Shown piece after piece: positions 23,750 to 35,152 of a DNA stretch of 64,000 nt. The notes beneath the pieces are model-generated. The model searched no databases. It was not told the origin of the DNA and saw only the letters and a program-made list of their open reading frames with translations. Position numbers and translations under genes: made by a program. The stretch is from Capniomyces stellatus (lineage: Eukaryota > Kickxellomycota > Harpellomycetes > Harpellales > Legeriomycetaceae), in NCBI GenBank assembly GCA_001661515.1, contig LUVW01000001.1:576582-640581 (forward strand), written 5' to 3'. Position 1 is the stretch's first letter. Every line of letters begins with the position of its first letter.

Positions 23750-24789
23750 ATGTTTGATGTTCATTGCCATGTAAATGATTTTCCTGAAAATGTAGATATT
23801 GTATTTTCTTCAAGCAAGGTGTCGAAGATATGTATCATGGGGACGAACTATACAGATTGGGAGAATATAGCCTTGCTTGCTTCCAAGCACCCAGAAATAG
23901 TAGTCCCGGCATTTGGTATCCATCCCTGGTTTGTTGAACAAGTCGAGGCAGCAGATGGATTAAAGCCAACAATGAAAAAAACCGACTTGGGATTAAACTC
24001 TGATTCTGTTGTAAATAGTAAAGCCTTTACGATTCCAAGTAATTGGGAGGATGAACTTGTGAAATACTTGGACAGATTTCCTAATTCAATTGTTGGCGAA
24101 TGCGGTGTGTATTTTTATACTATCTTTATGCGTTTTCTGTTTTCCTATTTTTTTTCTTCCAGAGATTCTGCATAACGCCCAAGCAAAATATGAAAAAAAT
24201 ATACTGAAGTGCGCCAGGAAAGAATGGTTATTTGGCTAAATGTAGCAGCAGTAGACTAAACGTTCAACATAACTGTATAAACATAGGGCTGGACAAGTCT
24301 GCTGTCGATCTAAAAACAAGAAAAAAGTTCCCGTGGGAACTTCAAGTCCCAATTTTATTGTTGCAAATCAAGATTGCTGCTGAAAAGGGTCGGCCAATTT
24401 CGCTGCATTGTGTAAAAGCACAATCCAACCTATATGAAATTTTAAAAAACACACCGCCAGCAAACTTGCCTTCTAAAATCATGCTACATTCGTACTCGGG
24501 CTCCAAAGAGTCTCTTGTGCTATTGTTTAATCTTCCCAAGATTGTTTCTGCTCGACTCTATGTCAGCTTCTCTCAGTTTATTAGCTCAAGATCCGATAAA
24601 TTCTCCAAAGTTTGCAAAATAGTCCCTGATAATAGGATATTGTTAGAATCTGATCTTGATAAATTCTCACGCATCGAGGATGCAATGGTGTATGTTTGTG
24701 AGTGGGTGGCTTTACAGAAAGGCTGGTCCATTGATGAAACGCTGAAAATCACCTCTGAAAACTCGAAATCCTTTTTTACCTTTACTTAG
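23750..24789 (+). CDS. TatD-family metal-dependent hydrolase (fungal Scn1-like)
   Basis: Two exons, 23750-24104 and 24287-24789, give 285 aa. The metal-binding signature of the TatD/amidohydrolase TIM barrel is visible: HxH in FDVHCHVND (His5, His7), Glu117 in GECGLDK (the junction falls inside this motif and restores it), His159 in ISLHCVKA, His186 in MLHSYSGS and Asp241 in LLESDLDK. Other marks are AFGIHPWFV and PILLLQIKIAAEKGRPI. TatD enzymes are Mg-dependent nucleases; the fungal branch includes S. pombe Scn1. The 182-nt intron starts with GTGTGT, a weaker donor than those of neighbours, and ends in ACATAG. The stretch 24163-24286 has no frame compatible with the family and is treated as intron. 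Confidence 0.9.
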
Positions 24790-25411
24790 TGAGCCAAACA
24801 TTTGAAATATATCCGTGTTTTTTGTCCTAGAACTAGCTTGCTAACAGCCTTGGCTATTGGCATCGGCCTATTTATTACAACTGTTTAACCAACTACATTT
24901 GCTTTTTCTCGCCGATTTTTATCACAGGCGTTTTCTTTTCAACTTTCTTTTATTCGATATAGCACAGAGAAATATCCAAAACTCATCATTACAAGGCATA
25001 CAAGCGTGTCTATACAGGTATACTTGATATATGGTCTTTGTGTAGAAAACCAAGCTATAGAAAATCGAATGATCACACACAGATTCTAAATCGCTTTATT
25101 AAAAGTTGAAAACGGGTCGATATCCTCGGTGCTTTTAGTTTCAAAACAACCACAGAGCGTATCAACTACACACAAGCAAAATGTATATTGTATTAAAAAG
25201 GCTATTATATTGAAAAATACACATTTTATATCAGGTAGATGTCTAGTTATAAACAGAAAAGAAACAGAAAAGCCAAATGTTTTTTAAAAAAAAGAACCCA
25301 CCAAGCATCAGAATCTGCTAAAGTAAAGAATGATTATCGATGTTGATTTAAATATTTCATGAAGCCAGAACACCATACCATAGCACTATGCAGAAGCGAC
25401 AATATTACGGA
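24790..25411. other. convergent spacer, no gene seen
   Basis: 622 bp of AT-rich DNA between the 3' ends of the TatD-family and CX9C genes. No feature supported. Confidence 0.6.
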
Positions 25412-25792
25412 TTACATCTCGTAGCCATATAGCTTCAACTGCTCGCGTTTACAGTTATAAAATTCTTTTTTTAAATCTGAACATAGCGTTGCTCGCTCTT
25501 TCCAGCTGGGTGGATTCCGTAAACACTTGTTGAAATTATATTCGAACTCTGCACATTCTTCGCATGCTATTTGCTCCGCTTCCTTTTTGGAGTATCTAAT
25601 CAAAGAACTGTTTTTAACTGCATCTTTGAGGTTCACCTTGTCTTCATTCCCAGCGTTATTTACAGGAATCTTTATTTCTAGTTTTGACTTTTCTAAATTA
25701 ATTTCTAGATCTTTAATATAATCATTCAACACAGACTCATTGCCTTTATTCAGGCCTGCATCAGGCCCGTTATTGTCGTTGCTTTTAGTCAT
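25412..25792 (-). CDS. twin CX9C (CHCH) protein, probable mitochondrial assembly factor
   Basis: 126-aa single-exon protein from the ATG at 25790-25792. The C-terminal half carries two CX9C motifs, Cys80-Cys90 (ECAEFEYNFNKC) and Cys104-Cys114 (CSDLKKEFYNC), separated by a 13-residue loop (LRNPPSWKERATL), with one extra Cys77. This helical-hairpin arrangement is typical of Mia40-imported intermembrane-space proteins such as the Cmc/Cox assembly factors. The N-terminal 70 residues are hydrophilic, Asn/Lys/Glu-rich and without features, so no presequence is expected. I cannot assign a specific orthologue. Divergent from the complex I subunit gene NDUFA6, also mitochondrial. Confidence 0.85.
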   Translation of the reverse strand: MTKSNDNNGPDAGLNKGNESVLNDYIKDLEINLEKSKLEIKIPVNNAGNEDKVNLKDAVKNSSLIRYSKKEAEQIACEECAEFEYNFNKCLRNPPSWKERATLCSDLKKEFYNCKREQLKLYGYEM

Positions 25793-26572
25793 ACTTTATC
25801 CTGTGACAATTCGTGTTTTAAACTAATCCCTTTTGGTTTAAAAGATGAATATATTCCAAGTAAAAAAAAGAAAAGAAAGTGAATAGTAAGGAACTAAGGT
25901 GAAGCAATGGAGGACTATACCAGTAGCTTCCTTTTTTGTACCCTTTAAACTGGAATTCGAGCCAAAAGAATAGCTTTAAACTATAAGCTGGTGACTTCAA
26001 TAAAAAAATAATATATTCGATGCCTTTAGATCAAATCCCACACAGCTGGATCATATCAACAATGTATTTTGTTTGCAACAAGCTTAGAGTTCTGTTGTAG
26101 AAGCCCACCATATTGGCTATTTAATAACACTTAATCGCTTCAGCCAGTTGCGATAAAGAATATATTTTAATCAACCCTCGCTTTACCAGAATGATTTTTT
26201 TTAAACCCGCTTATAGGTTCTTGCGATAAGAAGAATCCGAGAATTGTTCTAATAGCCAATAGCGCTAATGTGTTTTATTTTTTTAGTTAGTTTCTAACTC
26301 TCACACTAGTTATCCGAAACTTTTGCTCCTCAAGTCAAAAAAAATATATGAAAAACTGGAGCCTTCGAATAAATTGCTTCTTGGGTCATTTGTGCTGATT
26401 TTAAAAACCTAAACACTAGTTGTTATTAAAAAAAAAATTGAAAAAAAAGCCGACGCTATTACTCGTTCATTCCATCATATTCCGCATCAGACTAGCCAGC
26501 CTCACTAGTTTAACAACGGGTACTACACTTCTTTTAAACATCTGCTCTAATTTAAAAAATAAATAATCAAAG
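25793..26572. other. divergent intergenic region CX9C / NDUFA6
   Basis: 780 bp shared upstream region of two mitochondrial genes. No further coding signal; several A runs. Confidence 0.5.
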
Positions 26573-27119
26573 ATGCCTATAGTTCATCCAGCTTCGACAA
26601 AGTATTCCAAAACATTGGCCGAGACTCGTAAAAGAGCCATTGCCTTGTACCGTGATTGGCAAAAATCAGTAAGCTCTTCCAAACATCCTTATCAATACGA
26701 TTATTTATGTTTCCTCAGCCAATTTATAACACCAGTCGCGACTGATACATATCTCAGCTGTTGGTTTGGGCTTGTTTCAAATCGAGTCTAGTTGAGTATG
26801 ATGGAATTTTGCTTAATATATATACTTTTTGTGTTTAATATTTTATTTTCCATTCCAGGTTCCTACAATCATGACCGAGTATAGAGTTAATTATCCTCAA
26901 TCTGTTTTACGAACAAAGATCCGGACCGAATTTGAAAAGAATCGCAGTATGAAAGACGTCGGTGCAATTAACATTGCTCTTTTTAAAGGACGAATCGAAT
27001 TCGAAGAAACCTTAAACAATTGGAAACAAACCAACCATCTGCTTGATCTGGTCAATAAACCTGAGCAAACTCATAAGAAGGTCAAGTTTTTGGAATCTTT
27101 TTTGTCCGGCCAAAACTAA
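26573..27119 (+). CDS. NDUFA6: NADH dehydrogenase (complex I) LYR subunit NDUFA6/B14
   Basis: Two exons, 26573-26668 and 26859-27119, give 118 aa. The LYR motif (Leu25-Tyr26-Arg27 in AIALYRDWQK) is followed by a conserved Trp. Downstream, VLRTKIRTEFEKNRSM, INIALFKGRIEFEETLNNWK and the THKKVKFLESFL end match complex I subunit B14, which binds the mitochondrial acyl-carrier protein through the LYR fold on the matrix arm. The intron is GTAAGC..CCAG, phase 0, joining DWQKS to VPTIMTEY. Its presence means this fungus probably has a proton-pumping complex I, unlike Saccharomyces. Confidence 0.94.
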
Positions 27120-28723
27120 ATCATTTGTTTTTACAAGCCTCTCCCTTCACCACACCTTCTCTTTCTTATATGGTTTTTATATCTGGTCAATAACATGCGT
27201 TTGATAAAACATTTTCAAAAAAAATAAATTGTGTCGTATTGCTTTGGCCTTGCCGAATATAACTATAAACATTTCCGTGTTGCATCTTTTTAAGTAAGGC
27301 ATGATATATTGACAACCCTAAAAGCATGAGAAATGTTTGGAGCCCAAGTTACAAAGACCGGGGTCTGCTGCAGACTTATACACACCATAACCACACTATT
27401 GGTGTACAGCACGAAAAGCCCTACAAATACACTATCATGATAGATATCTCATTGTATCCAAATATGGCCTTCTTTAAGAGACTCTGAATGTTGCTAATAG
27501 GTCTAATTAACGATAATACAACGCATATTGTATTAAAAAAAAACTCGCTTACGGTCATATTTCAGTATATTAAATTGCATTTTGACCAACCGCACGCGGT
27601 GTGATAGGTATGTCGTAAATCCTGTATATGACTTCCGTTTCAATTGACTTCCGGTTTGATTGAGTTTGAAATAAGAAAAATAACGTTATTAAAGTTGGTA
27701 AATATTTGAGGGGTTTAACTTGGCCAAAAAACATTAACAATGTAGATATTTTTCACAGAAACTACCACTCCAGTTTAAGTGTATTGGAGTCAGAAAGTAC
27801 AACACCTGTGCGTGGACCACTCCTATGCCCGAAAATACATATTAGATACTACTATAGATAGAGAAACAGCATTCTGAGATATAAAATCCTGTTTTAGTTG
27901 GTATATGCTTGAAAATACTGCTGAGCAGCACAAAGTACCATCACTTGACCAAGCTTGATAAATGACTATCCGTTCGTACACAAAGCACTTGGAATAAATC
28001 ATATATTAAAAAAAAACTTGTTAACCAGTTATATATTACCAGAAAATCAAGAACAGTATTTACAAACTTGCTGCTGTACTGTTATGCTTTTACTTTTTTT
28101 TTTGGTTTGGCTAGAGTGTTAGTGGTCCAACAATTGTACTTTTGTAGGTTCAGTTTTTCATTAAACTCGATTATTCCAAAATCGGCGTCACGTTGTTTGC
28201 TAAAACCTGTTATTAGCAAATCAATACTTATGTACAAATTAGCAAAACAGTTGTCAACGACTTGGCCAAGCCGAAATTGTACAACTAAAGCTGCCTTTAC
28301 AACATCAATATAAAAAAATCGCCTTTACAACAAAATCTAGTTTTAACAAGAATCGAATAAACAAATAAAATAAAACATACAAACAACAGTTTTAATAACT
28401 GGAGTAAAAAATAAAATAAAAAAAGACTGTGCACAGAGGCCGACTTTAAGATCAGCCTAGCCAAGCTAATCATGCCGAGGAATATATAATGTATACACTT
28501 TAGCTATAGACTAGTGGCATACTGGCAACAATAACAATTTTCGGTTTGAAAGTTGTGACCAAGACATATATAAGAAACAAACATTGCTCTAGATAGACTC
28601 TGGTTGACATAAATTGAGTTATATCATTTTTGCAAAACAAAGAATTAATACTGATCACAATACAAAAATATAAATAATATACACAATATAAATAGTAAAA
28701 ACACATACTTTTGCTCGCTGATC
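27120..28723. other. 1.6-kb spacer, no gene seen
   Basis: AT-rich DNA between NDUFA6 and the first sugar transporter. Small open frames lack any recognisable feature. Confidence 0.6.
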
Positions 28724-30181
28724 ATGCACAAACATGGACCTTCATATATAGTCGCTGCAGTCGCTTCGATAGGCGGATACTTGTTTGGTTATGAAGTGGG
28801 TGTTATATCATCAATTCTAGAAATGTCAAGCTTTAATGAGTATTTTGGTTACCCAAAAGCTCTTACAAAGGGTGCTATAGTGTCATTACTAACACTGGGT
28901 TGCTTTTTTGGATCATTGATGGCTGGGCAGCTTTCAGATCGGATTTCTCGCAAACGTACAATTATTCTAGGCGGAGCAATAATAATAGTTGGATCGTCGA
29001 TCCAAGGGACATCGGTCTGCTTGGGAATGCTTATAACTGGTAGGTTTATAAGCGGTCTTGGGGTTGGGTTACTATCTGCAACGGTCCCAACATATCAGTC
29101 AGAGTTATCGGACCCGGGTATTCGTGGTAGGCTTATATCGCTTCAACAGCTGGCTGTTACCTGTGGAATAATGGTCTCCTTTTGGACAGACATGGCATGC
29201 AACTCTATTAGACTCTCTAATTACCAATGGAGAGTGCCGATCCTGATCCAGATAGCTCCAAGCATACTACTAATAGCCAGTATGGTACATATGCCGTATT
29301 CTCCCAGGTGGCTGATTGCTCATGGAAAGTATAGTGAAGCTCTGGAGTCTCTAGCAACACTCCGGTCTAATCGAAATCCAGAGTCCAAGGCAATCGTGGA
29401 TGAGGCTGACGAGATAAAAGCTCAGATTTGTCTAGAGAGAGAGACCTCGCTGTCAAGCTACAGGCAGCTCTTCCTGTTTCCTATTAAAAGAAGGCTGATG
29501 CTAGGAATCGGGCTCCAGTTTTTCCAACAAATGTCTGGAATAAATCTTTTGATTTACTATGCACCAAAGATATTTATAATGACCAAAATCGGTGGATCAA
29601 ATGGCGCACTCGTTTCGCAAGGAATCAGCGGGGTTGTGAATTTTCTGTCGACAATTCCTGCTGTATTATTTATTGACAAGCTGGGCCGTAGAAAAATTTT
29701 GATTGTGGGCGCTCTGGGAACTGGAACAGCACAGCTATTGATATCAATTGCGATTGCATTTGGATCAAGCAAGGAATTTATCTCTGATGGAGTAACTGAG
29801 GCAATATTCACTTCAAAGCCGGCGGCCTGGCTTTCTATCGTGGGTGTTTATATATTTGTGTTCTTTTTTGCTTTTTCTTGGGGCCCCGTAGGATGGATAT
29901 ATCCAGCTGAAACTTTTCCCATGTCTATGAAAGCAAAAGGGACATCGTTGACCACAGCGTTCAATTGGGCAATGACCTTTTTGGTTGGACTTGTTTCGCC
30001 GCTGTTAATGGACTCTATGGGGTGGAGCGTCTACTTGATATTCACAATCACTATGTATATAAGCGTGTTTATAGTGTACTATTTCTATCCAGAGACAAAG
30101 GGCAAGACATTTGAAGAGATTGAAAGAATATTCCACCAGTCAGCATGGGTTAAAAAACACTCCAAACTTGACTCTTTGTGA
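28724..30181 (+). CDS. MFS sugar transporter, hexose-transporter (SP) family
   Basis: 485-aa single-exon protein with twelve predicted membrane helices. Sugar-porter signatures in order: GGYLFGYEVGV (helix 1), GSLMAGQLSDRISRKRTI (loop 2/3), GRFISGLGVGLLSATVPTYQSELS (helix 4), RGRLISLQQLAVTCGIM (helix 5), PYSPRWLIAHGK (the PESPR-like loop), FFQQMSGINLLIYYAP (helix 7, QQxxGIN sugar-site motif), DKLGRRKIL, GWIYPAETFPMSMKAKG and the terminal FYPETKGKTFEEIE. Expected to move hexoses across the plasma membrane. It is a paralogue of the pair at 39.4 and 45.6 kb (same HGPSYIVAAVASIGG start) but clearly diverged from them and more AT-rich in codon choice. Confidence 0.95.
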   Translation: MHKHGPSYIVAAVASIGGYLFGYEVGVISSILEMSSFNEYFGYPKALTKGAIVSLLTLGCFFGSLMAGQLSDRISRKRTIILGGAIIIVGSSIQGTSVCLGMLITGRFISGLGVGLLSATVPTYQSELSDPGIRGRLISLQQLAVTCGIMVSFWTDMACNSIRLSNYQWRVPILIQIAPSILLIASMVHMPYSPRWLIAHGKYSEALESLATLRSNRNPESKAIVDEADEIKAQICLERETSLSSYRQLFLFPIKRRLMLGIGLQFFQQMSGINLLIYYAPKIFIMTKIGGSNGALVSQGISGVVNFLSTIPAVLFIDKLGRRKILIVGALGTGTAQLLISIAIAFGSSKEFISDGVTEAIFTSKPAAWLSIVGVYIFVFFFAFSWGPVGWIYPAETFPMSMKAKGTSLTTAFNWAMTFLVGLVSPLLMDSMGWSVYLIFTITMYISVFIVYYFYPETKGKTFEEIERIFHQSAWVKKHSKLDSL

Positions 30182-30624
30182 CTTTTTCACTCAATGTTAT
30201 AGCTGTTAGTAGCCTAAATAGCCCAATTCCGTACCACTAAATACAACATTCTTTCCGCTCAGCTCTTATAGCGCGACATATCAATAATTTTGGTGACTTT
30301 ATAACCGTGTTTTAATGAATCTGAGGTGCCAACAAGGCGAATAACAATAAAAACAAATTATAAAAGTTAAAAACATTGTTATTTACTCGGTAAATAAAAA
30401 AAATTCAATGCTATTTACCCTTGAATGGGGTCAATACATTGCCCGGCATTACTATTATCAAATGGTATACTATAGCAAATATATGTGTCAAAGCAAGAAT
30501 TTGAAATTTAAAAAAATCAAATAGTGTTTAATGAAATAAATAAATGAAATAAAAAAGTAGGGAAGGTAGATAGAGATGGTAAAGTAAAATTGGATGATAA
30601 GGTTTATACAAAAGCTAAAATAAA
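30182..30624. other. convergent spacer
   Basis: 443 bp between two convergent genes. AT-rich; nothing recognised. Confidence 0.6.
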
Positions 30625-31797
30625 CTACTGGCTTCGGACGTCTTCACTACTCTCTAGGCTGCTTCTACGCGAGGAACTTGTTTCGACAGGTATTAAAATC
30701 TCTCCGTGGCCATAAGCAGTTGTGCCCTGAGTATAGATCCCCAACACTAATCCGCCGCAAATCCTTGAAAGTGTGGTTGGAAATCTAGTAAAAAAGGCAA
30801 GAATGTAGAATATTTGCCAGTGGTGAATATGTACATAGTACTTTGATTTCCCAGCAGGGTTTTCAGCTGAAATGCCCAAGTACTTGGGTTTTGACCTTTC
30901 GTAGAGCTGCTTGTATGAGGATGAGCTTAAGAGTAAATGAATCGTGCTGTTTGATTTTGCCAAAGCGGCTACACCAGACGCCTCGTTCTCGGAGCAAGAT
31001 CGGCCACCAGTGCCATTATTATTGTAGTTTCGATTGCTGCTGCCATTGGCACCCGTGCCTGTACCCTCGCAAAGATTTGTCTTCACAGAACCAACTCTGT
31101 TGATATCTTTACTAACACCCCCATTTGCTCCTATGCTGCTGTTTCTCGTGTTGGAATTGTCGGTTTCGGATTTTTTGGCTTTTAAATACGCCAAGAACAT
31201 TCTAGGCAATCTGGACACAGGATATCCATCGGGGTAAAAGTCGTAAATCTTTGAGTTGATCGAGTTGACAAGAATCGGAACGACTATGAACGACACTGCG
31301 AACAGAAAAAACGCCAAGTATACCAAAACGTAGCCATCAATAACAGCCTGGTAAATAAAATACCCAGCACAGGATAGGACTAACAGCAGCCCAATTATGT
31401 GCACCACCCATGCTGGTTTAGACCAAGATCTCCATGTAGGAATGCTAACCTTCAAAAATGGAAGCTCAACAAGCGCCGTATATCCAAACAACCCACAAAA
31501 GTACGACACTACAGTTACGTAGTTAAAAGTATTTGCGTAATTTCCCAATGTAAACAGCAAGTACGTCAGCAAAAAGCTTTGTTTAAAAAAGTTAAAGTAC
31601 CCAACAGTTGAAAAGTAATGTCTTTCCAAATTAAACATCGAAGCCGTTATTCTATAGCAAAGTGGACCCGCCACAACAACAAGAGCAAAAAACTCCAGGT
31701 ATTTGACTAGGTCAAACGACACCAACACCCATTCTGAACCATCGATTCCTAAATTCTCAGCACAGCTATACCTAATTCCACCATATTTGCCGCTCAT
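30625..31797 (-). CDS. polytopic membrane protein with HxHHW motif, unknown function
   Basis: 390 aa, single exon, true ATG at 31795-31797. Hydrophobic spans lie at about 32-51, 72-86, 92-112, 131-150, 154-178, 329-338 and 345-358. A soluble insert (about 205-310) is rich in Asn, Gly and Ser, with runs such as RNYNNNGTGG. Residues 321-345 read YVHIHHWQIFY then FFTRFPTTLSR, followed by GGLVLGIYTQGTTAYGHGEI. The closely spaced His residues next to a membrane span, with a Gly-rich motif behind, look like a conserved active or metal-binding site of a membrane enzyme (inference). The C-terminus is Ser/Arg-rich. I do not recognise the family. Confidence 0.75.
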   Translation of the reverse strand: MSGKYGGIRYSCAENLGIDGSEWVLVSFDLVKYLEFFALVVVAGPLCYRITASMFNLERHYFSTVGYFNFFKQSFLLTYLLFTLGNYANTFNYVTVVSYFCGLFGYTALVELPFLKVSIPTWRSWSKPAWVVHIIGLLLVLSCAGYFIYQAVIDGYVLVYLAFFLFAVSFIVVPILVNSINSKIYDFYPDGYPVSRLPRMFLAYLKAKKSETDNSNTRNSSIGANGGVSKDINRVGSVKTNLCEGTGTGANGSSNRNYNNNGTGGRSCSENEASGVAALAKSNSTIHLLLSSSSYKQLYERSKPKYLGISAENPAGKSKYYVHIHHWQIFYILAFFTRFPTTLSRICGGLVLGIYTQGTTAYGHGEILIPVETSSSRRSSLESSEDVRSQ

Positions 31798-34700
31798 TCC
31801 TATCTTTTTTTTTTCCTTGGATACTACCTTTGCGCTCTTGTCGTTTCTGTTTTGATATCCCTATTTTGGTGTATGTGTATTGTGTATTACGAGCTTGTTA
31901 ATCGCAGCCTTGGTTTTTTTTTTCACTATGATTTCTATCCTAAATCGGGTTTGTTTAATTATTTTGGCTTATATTTCCCCATAAACACAAAAAATAAATA
32001 TATTAAATTACGCTAATTGTCTTTAGCCAACTTCAATAAACATCTTTTTTTTGAAAACAAGTTAAATGTAAAGGTATAATCTGTAAAAGTACATTGCTGG
32101 CAGTACAATTTGCCTTTTGTTGCTCTGATGGCTTACCTGCTATGTCTAATCCTTTGCTGATTTTTTGTAACTGTTCACCATTTATATTTTCAAGATATCT
32201 TGTGTAAAACTTATCCTTGCTTTCTTAAACTCGGTATTAAGGTAAATATAAATAACAATGAGCAGTATTTTGTACTTGAGAAAACATCAGTTAAAAAAGA
32301 AGAGAGAAAAAAAAGAAGATAAACTGGGTACAAGGTCTTTTAACTTTTTCTGCGTATTTATGTAAGACCTGTGGACAAAAGTGAAGCAGCAAACAAGATG
32401 TCTACTTTATTCCAAATGCCATCAAATGCCATCAAATGCATTCATTGGCTCACTTGCAAACACTGCATAGATCAAAAAGTGAAACTTGGCCAAATGGATA
32501 TTAGAAAGTAAGTAGATCGAATTTATTTAGCCAGGTTTTGAGAAAGTAGTAAATTATACCCAGCAGAATACATTATAAACACGCAGGTTAGCTCTGTCTG
32601 CTTAATAAATATGGTAAAGTAAAAATAGAAAAATAAATACGTAAATTGTTCTATAAACTTAACAGCTATACGTTGAACAAAACTGAAAAATGCTCGAACG
32701 ACCAACAATCATCAAGATATGCCTGCTATTTGGTAGCAAACGGAGGCGGGAGGATATCAAAGCGTTGGTACACTGGCTATTACAGATTTACCTGTCTATC
32801 TGTTGTTACTGGCACATTCTCTGAGTCAACCAGGCTGCATATACAATTCTTGATATAAATAAACTGCGTAACAGCACTAATTATGGTCTTGTGTTGTAGT
32901 TTTGCGGTATTAGATACGCGCAGATGTACTTTTGAAACTTGTTAAACATCTGCATTCTCGATAAACGGCTTGATAGAGTACAAATGTTTGTAAAGCGATA
33001 GTCAACCGGTTTAAAATAAATGGTATGGTGTGAGAATACCATGCAAGTATATATGTATAATCGGTATTTATAACTGAGAGATAATAGTTGTATAGACCAC
33101 GCCATTAAGGCAAAAAAAAAAAAAACACCATCGTTTGTGATGGTTGTAAACGACTTCACCGCTACTCAATAGGCTGTACCCTTTGACAGCACAATAAGAC
33201 ATCTATTGACAAAATTTGATGGATTTATTTGTGTTTTCTAATAGAAAAAAATGGATAACTTAGTGTAATCAGACTTTGCCCATTTTTCTCAATACCAAAG
33301 TAAATAATACACAGACGGTGACACTTTCTCGTTTGTATGCGATTAGTAACTTTCTCTACAACTGATGACCAGCCATAACGCAAATGATCTTACGCTGCGT
33401 AATGCATGTGTTTAGTATTCTCAATAGATATACTCAATAGTTACACTCAATTGACACATTCAGTAAATACACTCAATAGATACGTTCAATAGATGTATTC
33501 AATAGATGTATTCAATAGTCAAATAAATATAATAACAGATCTAGTCATTTTATAATAGTTATTCAAAATCAAAGAAAACAGAGGATATTTTCAGTAAATG
33601 GAAGCAGACTGAATCTCTTTCAACAAAGTAAGAGAATAGCTGAGAATACAGCGCAATAGGATACAATAGCGATTCAACAAAACCCGCGCAAAGTATATTG
33701 GTTGCGGGTTAAATTTTTTAAACGATCAACTCCCTTTTTGAAAAAATTTCCATTTTTTTTAATTAAAATTTGTTGTTTGGTTTATAAAACCTGGCACCCC
33801 ATTCTTGAACTTTTCAGCTATTAGTTGGCTGAAAGAGAATGGGTTAAACCAAGCTATTTGATGGCGGCCTTTTTTTATGCGTATTGGTTCGCACCAGACT
33901 CGATATAAAAAAAAAGCATTGCTCTTGGTTGTGGATAAAGAGAAACATTTCAATAAAAATATATTTCAGTCTGTTCATGTAAAGAAATAGAAGGCCATGG
34001 ATAAACTACACTGTAAATGGGATAAAAGGTATAGAGTGTGTGCTGTGATAATGAATTGGCATAATTGATCAAGCAAGCGGAATATAATCGAAGTATTGTG
34101 TATATTGTTTTGAAGAGTGCACAAATCGACAAGAAATATATGTTTTATTTTTATTGACCCAATCGACATGAAATATTTGATTGTCAAAAGTTCAAAAGCT
34201 TAATGACAGGGCTAGATGCCAAAATAGATATAAAAAAATAATTAATTCGATATAGTAATAAAACACACAAAGTAAATATAACCAGAAGTGGAACTGGGAC
34301 TATAAGTTGGGTAGGAAAAATAAGAACTGTACTTGTCAATGCATACACCAAACCGTTTTATCAAACAATAACGCGATTTAAATTGAGCATGTTGTGATTC
34401 TGAGTAAATGCCATATCAAGAACACTTTTATCAAGCAGTGATCTGCTTAAAATGGCACTAATAAAAGCTGCGAATACAGCATTTCTGATGATTAAAATTT
34501 TAAAAGCAACAAGTGAACCATTATTGCACTGTATGTGTTATACTATCAAAAGTACCGGTTGTCTTACCATGAAGCAATGTATACAATCAATTAGAAGTTA
34601 CTGGCAGTAGAATCAACTTTTTTTTGGGGTGGAGTGGGGTGGTATATTAGTATGAACACTGAATAACTCTAATAAACACCTTGACAATTAGTAAAATAAG

Positions 34701-35152
34701 CGGGTACTTGTTTGCTATAGGTATACCTAACACTATGAATTACCTCGTGAAGCCATTCAGTGTATTAACGTCATTAACCCAGTATGTAAACAAAAAAAAA
34801 AGTTTAGATATATAATGCATAAAGTGATACACTAAATACCAAGTGAATTAAAACCCTAGCTTTCAGGCCAAAGTAACTTGACCTTGGTTTGTAATTCAAT
34901 ATAGTCTTATAAATTACTTTCTTATTCAAGAAAACAAACGCACAAGTACTGACTACCAAGCCAGATAGCATAGTTATAAAAAACGATGAATTCAAAGGAA
35001 TGCGGTGAAAGCGACTCAATGACATGGAACGACGGTAGCGATACTTCAGGACCAAAAATGGTACTCTTAAATTCAATGAGATACACTAGACTAAATGTGC
35101 CGTATAATACTTGATGATACTTGATGGTAGAGTCTAAATAATAATGTAGGGC
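31798..35152. other. 3.4-kb spacer with short tandem repeats, no gene seen
   Basis: No coding region could be supported. It contains the CAATAGAT-type tandem array at about 33418-33522. Confidence 0.55.
33418..33522. repeat. degenerate tandem repeat, about 12-bp unit
   Basis: About eight imperfect copies of TTCAATAGATGT / ACTCAATAGATA. The last three copies (33485-33520) are almost exact. Noncoding. Confidence 0.85.

Noticed and set aside
24105..24286. Possible extra exon in the TatD-family gene
   Set aside because: Frames contain stops, and joining 24104 to 24287 directly restores the conserved GECGLDK motif.
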